Below are positions 25,956 to 36,100 of a stretch of DNA of 41,918 bases, one piece after another. The stretch spans positions 1 to 41,918 of the forward strand of contig JAGOIF010000010.1 in the NCBI GenBank assembly GCA_017995775.1, given 5' to 3'. The first letter of the stretch is position 1. Each line of letters begins with the position of its first letter. Made by a program: the position numbers and the translations under genes. The DNA comes from Aliarcobacter sp. (GTDB lineage Bacteria; Campylobacterota; Campylobacteria; Campylobacterales; Arcobacteraceae). The notes beneath the pieces are model-generated. The model searched no databases. It saw only the letters and a list, made by a program, of their open reading frames with translations, and was not told the origin of the DNA.

Positions 25956-27884
25956 ATGTTCAAAAAATTTTTAAATAAAACTAGTTACAGTGAAGAAGAA
26001 CTAGTAAAAGAGCTACTAAGTCATACCTTTAATTTAGAGAAAGTAAATAAAATTATTAATTCAATTAGTGTTGATTTAAATACCCTTTCTTTTAATGATG
26101 AATTAGTATTTCACCTTTGTTGTAAAAAAGATTTATTCCAAGCTGTTTTATGGTTCTTAGATAAAAGAATAGATATTGAAGTTCAAAATAGTCAAAAAGA
26201 AACTGCAATATTTTATGCAATTCATTCAAAAAGTTCAGCAATTTTACAAGTATTAATTGAAAATAAAGCGAATATTAATCATTTAAATATGTACAATCGA
26301 ACAGCCTTACAAGATGCTGTAATTAGTGCTAATAGCAATCGTGTTGTTAATTATTTACTTGAAGTAACATCTAATATTTCAAATTGTGATATTCATGGAA
26401 ATAACTTAATATTTGATGCAATTGCAAATGGTAATTTTGAACTAATTAAAAAAATTGCTTCTATTGATAAAATAGATATTAATCAAGTAAATGAAGATGG
26501 TCATACAGTCTTGCATAAAGAGAGTGTTTTAAGAAATACTCTTCTTGCTATTGCACTAATGGAAGCAGGTGCGAATCCTACAATATTGGATAAAAATGGG
26601 AATAGTTTTTTATTTTTAGTACTTTCTAAAGGCTTAGAAAGTCTTGAAATTATTGAAAAAGCTGTTAGATTGAAATATGATATTAATACTAAAAATTCAC
26701 AAAATAAAACTTTACTTATGGAGTGTATTAATTTATATTTAAATACTCCAGAAGAAAACCAAGAACTAAGAAATAGCCATTTAGAAATGGCAAAAGAACT
26801 TATGAGATTGGGTGTAAATGTTGATTCTGTTGATAATAGAAATGAAAATGCATTTTTCTTAGTTACAAGAAGTGAGAACAAAGAGCTTATAAATATTTTC
26901 CTTGAAAACTGTAATATAAATTTAAATCATAAAAATATTGATGATGAAACAGTTTTATCAATACTTGTTTTAAGAGGGATTAAAACAGCGGAATTAATAA
27001 AATATTATCTACAAAAAGGTGCAAATCCTGATATTCAAAATGTTGATGGAAAAACAATTATTGAAATATTATTGGACATAATTTTACACTTGCAAAATAA
27101 AAAAGAATTAGATTTCAAATATGAATCACAATTAAATAGTGATGCTGAATATCCAACTGTTCTTGAGTTAATACTTACTAATTCAACTATTGATCTTAAT
27201 AATTATAACTCCAAAGGAGAGCCTTTATTTTTTGATTCTATTATTTATTTTAACTTTAAATTATTCAAATTATTAAGAATAAAAAATATCAATCTAAATC
27301 AAAAAGATAAAGATGGAAATAACATTATTTTTAAACTAATGGAAGAAAATTATAAAGATTTAATTCCAGATAAAAAGTTATATTTAAATACTATAAAAAG
27401 TTTGATTAACTCAGGAGTTGATATTAATGCAAAAAATAAAGAAGGATTAACAGCACTTCATATTGCAGTTGGTGAAAAATGTGAATACACTCTTAGATTA
27501 CTTCTTGAAATGAGAGCTGATTGTTCTGCTACTGATAATAAAGGAAGAACTATTATGCACACTTGTATTTGGAAAAATACAAGTAAATATTTTTCTTTGA
27601 TTAATCAATATAATAAAGAAATAATAAATACTCCTGATTCTTTTGGAATAAGACCTATAAATTATGCAGCTTTTATGGGGAAAAAAGATTTAGTGATTAA
27701 AATGCTAGATAGTGGTGCATCTATAAATAACCCATTTAAAAAAGATCCTAAAATCTTACAATTTTTAGAAAAATTTCATCCAAATATAATTAATCTAACT
27801 TCTAATATTGAAAGTAGCGTAGATAAAAATAATCTTAATTTACTTTCAAGTAATATGATAAAAGAGTTTGAAATAAAAGCATAA
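25956..27884 (+). CDS. Ankyrin-repeat protein
   Basis: A 642-residue protein that is almost entirely a solenoid of about 14 degenerate ankyrin repeats. The clearest are ETAIFYAIHSKSSAILQVLI near residue 85, and near the C-terminus GLTALHIAVGEKCEYTLRLLL and GIRPINYAAFMGKKDLVIKML. There is no signal peptide or membrane segment and no enzymatic domain, so a cytoplasmic protein-binding role is likely; the partner is unknown. I prefer the ATG at 25956 over a GTG two codons earlier, because AGGG(TGA) at 25947 is well spaced for the ATG and would overlap the GTG. It stands alone, divergent from amt and convergent with the sensor kinase. Confidence 0.88.
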   Translation: MFKKFLNKTSYSEEELVKELLSHTFNLEKVNKIINSISVDLNTLSFNDELVFHLCCKKDLFQAVLWFLDKRIDIEVQNSQKETAIFYAIHSKSSAILQVLIENKANINHLNMYNRTALQDAVISANSNRVVNYLLEVTSNISNCDIHGNNLIFDAIANGNFELIKKIASIDKIDINQVNEDGHTVLHKESVLRNTLLAIALMEAGANPTILDKNGNSFLFLVLSKGLESLEIIEKAVRLKYDINTKNSQNKTLLMECINLYLNTPEENQELRNSHLEMAKELMRLGVNVDSVDNRNENAFFLVTRSENKELINIFLENCNINLNHKNIDDETVLSILVLRGIKTAELIKYYLQKGANPDIQNVDGKTIIEILLDIILHLQNKKELDFKYESQLNSDAEYPTVLELILTNSTIDLNNYNSKGEPLFFDSIIYFNFKLFKLLRIKNINLNQKDKDGNNIIFKLMEENYKDLIPDKKLYLNTIKSLINSGVDINAKNKEGLTALHIAVGEKCEYTLRLLLEMRADCSATDNKGRTIMHTCIWKNTSKYFSLINQYNKEIINTPDSFGIRPINYAAFMGKKDLVIKMLDSGASINNPFKKDPKILQFLEKFHPNIINLTSNIESSVDKNNLNLLSSNMIKEFEIKA

Positions 27885-27894
27885 AAGAGTTTAT

Positions 27895-27918
27895 CTTGCA
27901 TTTATTTTATAAAGCAAG
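27895..27918. terminator. Bidirectional terminator between ankyrin gene and kinase
   Basis: CTTGC-(A)-TTTAT, loop TTT, ATAAA-GCAAG. It covers the stop codon of the minus-strand kinase gene. No long T-run follows on either side, so strength is uncertain. Confidence 0.5.
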
Positions 27919-29649
27919 GGTAATCTCAAATTTGGCGCCAATAAATTCTTCATTTTCATATTCATAAATTTCATTTGAAACCTGAATAGTTCCTTCTATA
28001 TGTTTAACTATTATTTCTTGGCACATATAAAGACCTATTCCTGTTCCTTTACTTTTATGTTTTGTTGTAAAATACGGTTCAAAAACTCTATCAATTACAT
28101 TTTTATCAATTCCACCAGCATTATCTTTTATTTTTATAATAATATTTTTATCTTCTTTAAATAAATCTATAAAAATATATCTCTTTGCATCTTTTTTTAT
28201 TAACTCATCTTTTGCATTATTTAAAATATTTATTACTACTTGCAATAGCTCATTTTCAAAATTTAAAGCTTCAAATTCTTCTATATTTTTAATGACATTT
28301 ATATTATGTTCCTTAAATTCCATGCTAGATAATTTTAATGATTTGTCTATTAAATTTTTTGTATTAAAACTATTTTTATTTTTATTTGGTGAAAAATAAT
28401 ATTGAAAATCATCAATTGTATTTGACAAATAGTTTGCTGTTTCAAGAATCAAATTATAAGATTCTAAATAATCTTTTTCTTCTAAAATATCTAATTCTTT
28501 TTTAACTTTTAAAGAAGATGCCAAAACAGTAATAACAGATAAAGGTTGTCTCCATTGATGGGCTATATTTCCTATCATTTCTCCCATTGCTGCCATTTTA
28601 TTTTGTTGAAATAATATTCTATTTTTTTCATCGTTTTTCATTATTTCATATTCTATTGTTTTTTGTAAAGAGATATTTAATTCTTTTAATCTTTTCGAAT
28701 ATAAATAATAAGCTATTATAAAAATACTCAAATATATAAAAATCAGAAAAAATATCAAGTAATAAAATGAGTGTTTCTTAAACTCATTAATTTCAGATAT
28801 ATCAATTTCATCTAAATTTTTAAATATTAGAATATTTGCTAAATTTATTCCCTCTTCTATTATTGGTATATTAATAATTAGTTTTTCATCTTTTATTAAA
28901 TATTCATTTTCTTGAAAAAATTTATTCATATTCTCATATTTTAGATAATTTATTATCTCTTTAGAAGCTGTTAAATTGGCAACATAATAATCTTGTAAAA
29001 ATATTTTTGTGAAATTCTTTTCTTCAAGTTGTTTTGTAAATCTACTATTTACTAAAATTATTGGCTCGACTTTATCATTATTTTTTAAATCTTCTGTTAT
29101 TGAATTAAAATGAGTAATACCTTCTAAAACGCCTATAAACTCGTTATTTCTATATAATGGAATTATAGATTTGAAAGTGATATCATACACTCCTACACTA
29201 ATTGTATTTTTAATTATTGGATTTGCTAATAGTGTTGTTAAATCTAATCTATAATTTTTGATTTTGTCATTTTTATTATTTGTCCAGCTTCTATAAACAG
29301 AAATACCTTCATTAGTAATAAGCTGAAACCATACGTTTTTATAATCTGTATAGATTCTAATTTTTTCAGATAATTTTTTTAAATCATAAGTATTATTTTC
29401 ATTATCTAAAAGAATATCTTTTATAGCTTCATTTTCAGATAACACAAGGGCTATTGCCAATGTTGCATTTTTTTTTGTTTGAATTAGTGAATTTGTTTTA
29501 TTTTTTATATTTTGACTTATTGCTTTATATTTTTCATGTAGTAACTCTTTTTCTTTTTCAACTATTAAATGTCTTCCAAAAAAAACAATTGAAATACAAA
29601 TAAAAATTAATATAAATAAGTTTAATAAAATATAGGTTTTTTTCTTCAA
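27907..29649 (-). CDS. Membrane sensor histidine kinase, orphan
   Basis: A 580-residue two-component sensor. Membrane segments at about 7-29 and 296-317 enclose a 265-residue periplasmic domain of the Cache type (VWFQLITNEGISVYRSW near 106, then GVLEGITHF near 173), suited to binding a small ligand. The cytoplasmic part has the H-box NIAHQWRQPLS with His364, N-box NILNNAKDELI, DNAGGID and GTGIGL. All catalytic motifs are intact. No response regulator gene is adjacent; the divergent neighbour is a Fis-like protein without a receiver. Signal and partner are unknown. Confidence 0.92.
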   Translation of the reverse strand: MKKKTYILLNLFILIFICISIVFFGRHLIVEKEKELLHEKYKAISQNIKNKTNSLIQTKKNATLAIALVLSENEAIKDILLDNENNTYDLKKLSEKIRIYTDYKNVWFQLITNEGISVYRSWTNNKNDKIKNYRLDLTTLLANPIIKNTISVGVYDITFKSIIPLYRNNEFIGVLEGITHFNSITEDLKNNDKVEPIILVNSRFTKQLEEKNFTKIFLQDYYVANLTASKEIINYLKYENMNKFFQENEYLIKDEKLIINIPIIEEGINLANILIFKNLDEIDISEINEFKKHSFYYLIFFLIFIYLSIFIIAYYLYSKRLKELNISLQKTIEYEIMKNDEKNRILFQQNKMAAMGEMIGNIAHQWRQPLSVITVLASSLKVKKELDILEEKDYLESYNLILETANYLSNTIDDFQYYFSPNKNKNSFNTKNLIDKSLKLSSMEFKEHNINVIKNIEEFEALNFENELLQVVINILNNAKDELIKKDAKRYIFIDLFKEDKNIIIKIKDNAGGIDKNVIDRVFEPYFTTKHKSKGTGIGLYMCQEIIVKHIEGTIQVSNEIYEYENEEFIGAKFEITLAL

Positions 29650-29750
29650 TCTTTACTCTTTATAATATATTAAGTTATTGTACTTAATTATGTATTAAAA
29701 GTGTTTGTATACTTTTTATACATTTTTATATAAATATTGTTTTTATTAAG

Positions 29751-29756
29751 TATAAT
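29751..29756 (+). promoter_or_regulatory. Candidate -10 box of Fis-like gene and glnD
   Basis: TATAAT 43 bases before the ATG at 29800, within a 150-base divergent region that also holds the inverted repeat ATTAAGT-N6-ACTTAAT at 29669-29688. Confidence 0.5.
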
Positions 29757-29799
29757 ATTTTTACAAATGCAATTTTATATTAAAAAGGGTCATAATAAA

Positions 29800-30552
29800 A
29801 TGCAAGAATATATAGCCATAGATGAGATTTCAAAGGAGATATTAAATTCTGCGAAACTTTTACAAACAGTTGAAATAAATGCATTAATAATTGGTAATAA
29901 AGGAAGTGGAAAGAAATCTCTTGCTAAATTTATTCTTCCAAATAATGAAATATTTGAAGCTAAAACTTTACAAAAAGAGATAAGCAATAATACGATTGTT
30001 GTAGAAAATAAATCAATAATTATTAATAAAATAGAAGAAATTACAAATATTGATGCTTTTATAAAATGGATTAAAGAAAATGATTTAAGATTAATTGCTA
30101 CATCAAATACTGAAAATTTAAATCAAAAAATAAAAGATATTTTTTCAATAAATATTGAAATTCCCAACTTAATAAAAAGACCTGAAGATACAAAAGCTTT
30201 AATAAAAAAATTCTCTAAAGAAGCTAGTTTGATTTTGGACATGCCACTAATTGATGAATCTAAAATTGGTAAAAATTTATTACATAATGCATATAGCTTA
30301 AGAAAAACTATCTTTTTCTCATATCTTTTTGAGACTTTAGGTGAAAACGAGATTTTAATGTTTTTAGAAAAATATATTAGTAAAAACCTAAACGGTGAAA
30401 ATTCATACAAAGATTTATCTTATATTTTTGAAGTGCCTTTATTAAAAGCATCTTTACATAAATATAAATCTCAAGTTCAAGTTTCAAAGCATTTAGGAAT
30501 AAATAGAATTACTCTAAGAAAAAAATTAGAAATATACAAAGAGTTATTATGA
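29800..30552 (+). CDS. Fis-type DNA-binding protein with degenerate NtrC-like AAA+ domain
   Basis: A 250-residue protein. Residues 28-40 hold a P-loop of the NtrC kind (IGNKGSGKKS), and LRLIATSNTE near 97 matches the sensor I region. Only about 60 residues lie between them, so the GAFTGA loop that contacts sigma-54 is absent, and the Walker B place reads IIINKI without its acidic residue. The last 25 residues (VSKHLGINRITLRKKLEIYKELL) are a Fis-type helix-turn-helix. I chose the ATG at 29800, 10 bases after AAAAAGGG; an in-frame ATG at 29737 precedes the -10 box. Its TGA overlaps the glnD ATG (ATGA). It probably binds DNA but cannot act as a classical sigma-54 activator; a nitrogen-control role is inference from the coupling. 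Confidence 0.82.
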   Translation: MQEYIAIDEISKEILNSAKLLQTVEINALIIGNKGSGKKSLAKFILPNNEIFEAKTLQKEISNNTIVVENKSIIINKIEEITNIDAFIKWIKENDLRLIATSNTENLNQKIKDIFSINIEIPNLIKRPEDTKALIKKFSKEASLILDMPLIDESKIGKNLLHNAYSLRKTIFFSYLFETLGENEILMFLEKYISKNLNGENSYKDLSYIFEVPLLKASLHKYKSQVQVSKHLGINRITLRKKLEIYKELL

Positions 30553-33089
30553 TAAATTTAAACATACAAATAGAAGATTTAATATCAAAAAATGCAAGTG
30601 ATTTTGAAATATCAAAAGTTTTTAAAACTTATTATAAAAACTATCTAGCTTCCATTGATACAACCGTTGAAACAACAGGTGGAAAAGATTTTTTTATAAA
30701 ACATACAAAACATACTGATAAATTTTTAATCCAATTATATAAATATATTTTACGAAAAAACTTCGCTTCCCACCAACCTATGAGCACTTCAATTCCCATT
30801 ACTCTTGTAGCTCTTGGCTCTTATGGAAGAGAACAACTTTGTATTTATTCTGATATTGATATTTTGATTTTATATGAAAATGTTCAAGGATATAATTTAA
30901 AAAAACTTATGGAAGAGTTTATAACTTTAGCATGGGATTGTGGTTTAAAATTAGGTTCAAGGGTTCATGAACTAAAAGAAATAAGTGAAGCTGTAAAAGA
31001 AGATATTACAATTAAAAGTTCTATTTTAGAATCAAGAATGATTTGTGGTTCAAAAATTTTATGGTGTGAATATGGAAATGTTTTAACAAAAATTAGAAAA
31101 ACAAATCAAAAAGAGTTTGTACTTAAAAAATTAGAAGAGCATAAACAAAGGCTTTTAAAATATCCACTTAAAATGCAACCAAATATAAAAGATGGCTATG
31201 GTGGTATTAGAGAATCTAATATGATGTATTGGATGGCAAATATTTTATATGGAATCACAAATACAAAAGAGTTAATCGGAAAAGAATTTACAGAAGATGA
31301 ATATAAAAAATATAGACAAGCTTTAGAATTCATTTTTCAAGTAAGAAATGCTTTACACAATATTGCAAGAAAAAAACTTGATATGGTAACCTTTGATATT
31401 TTGCCTGATCTAAGCTCTAAACTTGGATTTAAAGATAGTCCTAGAAATACAAAAGAGAGACAATGTATGTCAAGAATTTTGGCATCTCTTCATATGATTC
31501 ACTACTTTACCTCAACAATGGTGAAAAAATTTACAAGACAAATTTTATTTGATTCTTCTAATATTCCAAAATTAAGACAACTTAGATATAAAAAGAATCA
31601 ATATATTATTGATAATGAACTTTTTTGTTCATTTAATGCAAAAGCAGAAACTTTAAGCAATATCATAAAAGAATTAATTGATTTACCAAGTAATATTGAA
31701 AGATTTGATAGATCATATATTTATTATATAAGTCGTGCGAAATTACCAAAGATTCAAACAAAAGAGTTGAAAAAAAGCGTAAAAACTCTTTTATGCAAAG
31801 AAAAACTATACCCAATAATAAAATTAATTTATAACGCAGGGCTATTTCAAACTATTCTTCCTAGTACAAAAAAGATTCTTAACCAACCTCAATTTGATGG
31901 TTATCACTATCATCCTGTTGATATTCACTCTATAAAAACTTTGAAGTTTGCACAAAATATCCAAAATAAAGAGATAAAAGCAATCTTTGACAAACTTACA
32001 AATGAACAAAAAATAATCGTAAGATTGGCTGCATTTCTACATGATATTGGGAAAGGAAGAACTCAAGATCATCATATAGTTGGTGAAAAACTTCTCAAAA
32101 GTATGCTTAAGTCATTTTATTTTAATGATGAAACTATAAGAATTGCAGCAGAACTTGTAAGATATCACAATATGATGTCTTATGTTGCGAACCATGAAGA
32201 TATATATTCAGAAAAAGCCATACTTAATTTTACAGGATTAATTGAAACAAAAGAGTCCCTTGATATGCTTTATATAATCACATATTGCGATATTTCAGCT
32301 GTTGGAGAAAATATTTTTAATAGTTCAACAGCATCTTTATTAAAACAATTATACACACAATCAATTCCTGCATTTGAAAATCAAGAATTACTAACTGAAA
32401 GTAAAAGAAGAATAGCAAAACAAAATGCTATTAAAAATCTTGAAAGATATAAAGAGTTACCACTTAGCATAAAGAAAAAAATAATGTCAATTGCATCAAA
32501 TCAGATATTTTTACGTCTAAAAGCTGAGGATATTTTAGATATTTCAATAAAAGCAAAAGATGTGGAAACATATATTTATAAAATAATAAATGAATCACAA
32601 TTAACTCTTAGAATTATTAGAAAATCACCTTTGAATTTAGGTTATTTACTGGGAAAATTAGAGTTTTTAAATATAGCTTCCATGAATATTTTTAAACTCT
32701 ATGATAATAAAAAAGCCTTTGAGATTACATTTTCAGAAAAAATAAATGAAGAAGATATTTATTTTATAGAAGAGATAATAAAAGACTCTTTTGATATGAG
32801 TAAATCAACCAACTTAATAACTCCAATTATAAAAAAAGAGGATATTGTAGTTGATCAAAATCATACAGCTGATTTAGCTTCTATGCATATAGTTGCTAAG
32901 GATCAAAAGGGTTTATTTGCTTATATTGCTAAGATATTTGATGATTTTAATATAGAGATTGAAAGTGCAAAACTTCATACTTTAAAAGGTTATGCGAAGG
33001 ATTTATTATTGATTGAAAAAAATGGAAATTTTTGTTCTAACCAAGATAAAATAGTAAATCTTATGTGTTCTATAAAAGAAGTTGAGTAA
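30549..33089 (+). CDS. glnD: PII uridylyltransferase / uridylyl-removing enzyme
   Basis: Glutamine sensor that adds UMP to, and removes it from, Tyr51 of PII. The 846-residue protein has the nucleotidyltransferase motif ALGSYGREQLCIYSDIDI with Asp102 and Asp104, the glutamine-related helical region with GYGGIRE, and the HD hydrolase motif FLHDIGKG (His498, Asp499) with HHIVGE. A weak first ACT-like region lies at about 685-750 and a clear ACT domain at about 775-840 (MHIVAKDQKGLFAYIAKIF). Both activities look intact. It starts inside the stop of the Fis-like gene, and its target PII lies about 6 kb away in the amt operon. Confidence 0.95.
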   Translation: MINLNIQIEDLISKNASDFEISKVFKTYYKNYLASIDTTVETTGGKDFFIKHTKHTDKFLIQLYKYILRKNFASHQPMSTSIPITLVALGSYGREQLCIYSDIDILILYENVQGYNLKKLMEEFITLAWDCGLKLGSRVHELKEISEAVKEDITIKSSILESRMICGSKILWCEYGNVLTKIRKTNQKEFVLKKLEEHKQRLLKYPLKMQPNIKDGYGGIRESNMMYWMANILYGITNTKELIGKEFTEDEYKKYRQALEFIFQVRNALHNIARKKLDMVTFDILPDLSSKLGFKDSPRNTKERQCMSRILASLHMIHYFTSTMVKKFTRQILFDSSNIPKLRQLRYKKNQYIIDNELFCSFNAKAETLSNIIKELIDLPSNIERFDRSYIYYISRAKLPKIQTKELKKSVKTLLCKEKLYPIIKLIYNAGLFQTILPSTKKILNQPQFDGYHYHPVDIHSIKTLKFAQNIQNKEIKAIFDKLTNEQKIIVRLAAFLHDIGKGRTQDHHIVGEKLLKSMLKSFYFNDETIRIAAELVRYHNMMSYVANHEDIYSEKAILNFTGLIETKESLDMLYIITYCDISAVGENIFNSSTASLLKQLYTQSIPAFENQELLTESKRRIAKQNAIKNLERYKELPLSIKKKIMSIASNQIFLRLKAEDILDISIKAKDVETYIYKIINESQLTLRIIRKSPLNLGYLLGKLEFLNIASMNIFKLYDNKKAFEITFSEKINEEDIYFIEEIIKDSFDMSKSTNLITPIIKKEDIVVDQNHTADLASMHIVAKDQKGLFAYIAKIFDDFNIEIESAKLHTLKGYAKDLLLIEKNGNFCSNQDKIVNLMCSIKEVE

Positions 33090-33112
33090 AAATATTTAAA
33101 ATATTTTTACTC
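33084..33112. terminator. Palindromic bidirectional terminator holding both stop codons
   Basis: A near-perfect 29-base palindrome with 14-bp arms (GAGTAAAAATATTT) and one central base. The glnD stop (33087-33089) and the stop of the convergent acyltransferase gene (33107-33109) both lie inside the arms. It gives a T-rich 3' side in both directions. Confidence 0.75.
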
Positions 33113-36100
33113 TTGGGATGCTAGATATTTAGCTTTTACAAAGTCTTTTTTCCCACTTCCTAGTTTTGGTATTTCTTCTACAATTTTTATTTCACTTGGA
33201 ATCATAAGTTTATTATCAAAGTTTTTTAGAATCTTTTCTTTTAGCTCTTGGATAAACTCTTTATTTGCATTGGAAATCAAAAGAATAATCTTTTCCCCTT
33301 TTTTTTCATCTTCTAAACTTGTAACTAAAAAATCAATCAAATTATCAGTTGATTCAATGAACTTTGATATTAGCTCTTCAATAGCGCCTAAGCTTATCAT
33401 TTCACCGCCTATTTTAGCAAACCTTGAATATCTATCAACTATTGTTAAAAAGCCATCCTCATCAAGCTTTCCCTTATCTCCTGTAATATAATATGTTTTT
33501 GCATTTATTACTTTTAAAGCTTTTTTTGTTCTATCCTCATCATCTAAATATGATTTCATTACTTGAATTCCAGAAATTAAAATCATTCCTTCTTCATTTA
33601 CTTTTAGCTCTTTAAAAGTTACTGGATCTACAACTTTTATAGTAGTTCCTGGAATTGCCATTCCTACAGTTCCAGCTTTTTGCCCTTTTTGAATACTAAA
33701 ATCAGGACTTAAAACATCGGGTAAATTACAAGTGGCCACAGGTGAAGTCTCTGTTGTTCCAAAACCTTCTAAGATATCTTTTGCAAATCTTTTTTTAAAT
33801 TCAATTCGTACATCTTCCCTTAGTTTTTCAGCTCCTGAAACAACAAGTCTTAGACTTTCAAACATTAAAGAATGAATTTTTTGATTTTTTGTATACAGCC
33901 TAAAAAAAGTTGAAGTACCACACATAATAGTAACCTTATAAGAACTAATCAATTTAGCGATGGCTAAACCATCAGTTGGATCAGGATGTGCTACACATCT
34001 AATTCCTTCTATTAAAGGCAAATATGTAGTTACAACTATTCCAAAAGCATGAAATAAAGGCAAAGAACCTAAGATAATATCTTCATCGTTTACATTTATG
34101 ATATTTGCTATTTGTTGTGCATTTCCTAAAATATTATCTCCACTTAGCTCTATTCCTTTTGGAGTTCCTTCACTTCCCGATGAAAATAAAATTAAAACCG
34201 TATCATCTTTTTTTGTTTTTGTTAAATATATAAGTTTTGAAAGAAAACTTGGAAGAATTTTTACAGATAAAAACACCGATAAACTTTTTGCTTTTGAAAT
34301 ATTTTGTCTTAAATCTTCAAGATAAATAAGCTCAACATCTTCAAAAGCTTCTTTTAAATCAATGCCACGAAGTTCAAGTTTTTCTATAAATTTTCTTGAT
34401 GTAATAATAGATTTTATTTGTGCTTTTGAAATGCAATATTTCAAGGTTTCTATTTGGCTTGTGTAGTTTAAATTTACAGCAGTTTTTCCCATTAATAATA
34501 CAGAATAATTTATAAAAGCTCCCGCTGTGCTAGATGGCAGTAATATTCCTACATTTTGATTTTCAATTTGTTTTTTTAGTAAATTTTTAAACACTATTGA
34601 AGCTGTTAAAAATTTATGTCCACTTAATTCTAATCCTGTAGAATCTGTAAAAATCATATTATTTTTAAGCTCTTTTAATCTATTAAAAATAGTTTCATTT
34701 AAAGGTTTTAGATTTTTAATATGTTCTTGCCAAGATTTCGTAGATAAATTTATAATTTGTTTTTTTACACTTATTATATTTGCATTTTCTTTTTTCATAT
34801 ATCTTGCAAAAGAGATAGTAACACTATTTGTTCTATTTGATTTTTTGAACTTTTGATTTGCTCTACTAAACATAGATTCCCAAAGTCCTCTAATATAAAA
34901 AGGTACCACTTTTACATCAGTGTTTGTAAGTTCTAAAATCTTTTCAAATCCTTTTTTAAACTCTCCTAAATGCCCATTTCTAGTGATAGATCCTTCAGGA
35001 AAAATCACAACAATATTCCCTTCATCTAACTGTTTTGCAATTATTTTAATAGTAGTTTTACTTGAAGCATTTGATATGGGAATGGCATTAAACATTCTAA
35101 AAATCCATTTTATATACCATTTTGAATAAATAGTTTTATCCATCACAAATCTTACTTCTTTAGGAACAGCCATTAAAACAACAGCCCAATCTATCCATGA
35201 AATATGATTTCCTAAAAGTAAAACTCCACCTGTTTGAGGAATATTTGTAATTCCATTTACTTCAAGTTTATATTTCATTCCTACAATCGTTTTTAAAAAT
35301 AATAATATTAAAGATTGAGGAAGTTGATAAATTGTATACATTGTTCCTATAAGTGTAATTAATAATATCAAATATATAGTTTTTAATGGATCAAACCCAT
35401 AATAAGAAACAATAGTTGTCATTCCTAGCATCAAAAACATACTAACAGAGTGAAACCAGTTGTTTCCTGCAAGTATTGTTCCTAGAACTTTTTTCTTTGC
35501 ATTAAACTGTATTAATGCATTTAAAGGAACAATAAACATTCCTCCAAAAAACCCAAAAAATAAAAAGATTATTGCAAGAAGAATGGGACTTGCAACTAGT
35601 GTTGAAATATATAATGTTAATGCCATTCCAAATGCAGCTAAAGGTATGGTTCCCACTTCAATATAATATTTTGAAATCTTTGAATACATTATAGATCCAA
35701 TTGCAATTCCAATTCCAGATGCTCCTATTACTCCATTTATAATAGATACATCTGATATTCCTAAATACATTTTTGCAAAAGATGGGAAAACGGCCATTGT
35801 TGATTGGGAGATTCCCCAAAAAACTGATAAGCCTATAACTGATAAAAATATAGCATTATTAGATGTAAGAATTTTCATATTGTTTTGCAGTAATTTACCT
35901 TGAAACAGCTCTTTTTTATTTAAAGTTAAATCTTTATTTTTATTATATGAAGTATTAATATTCTTTAAAAACAAAAATGAAACTAGCATCTCAAGAAAAG
36001 CAAATGGCACGATATAGTAAGTTAATGGCAATATAGCACTTAGTAATTCTTCTTTTGTTGTAAGTGTTTGTAAATTGTTATTATTATAGAAAAATTCAAA

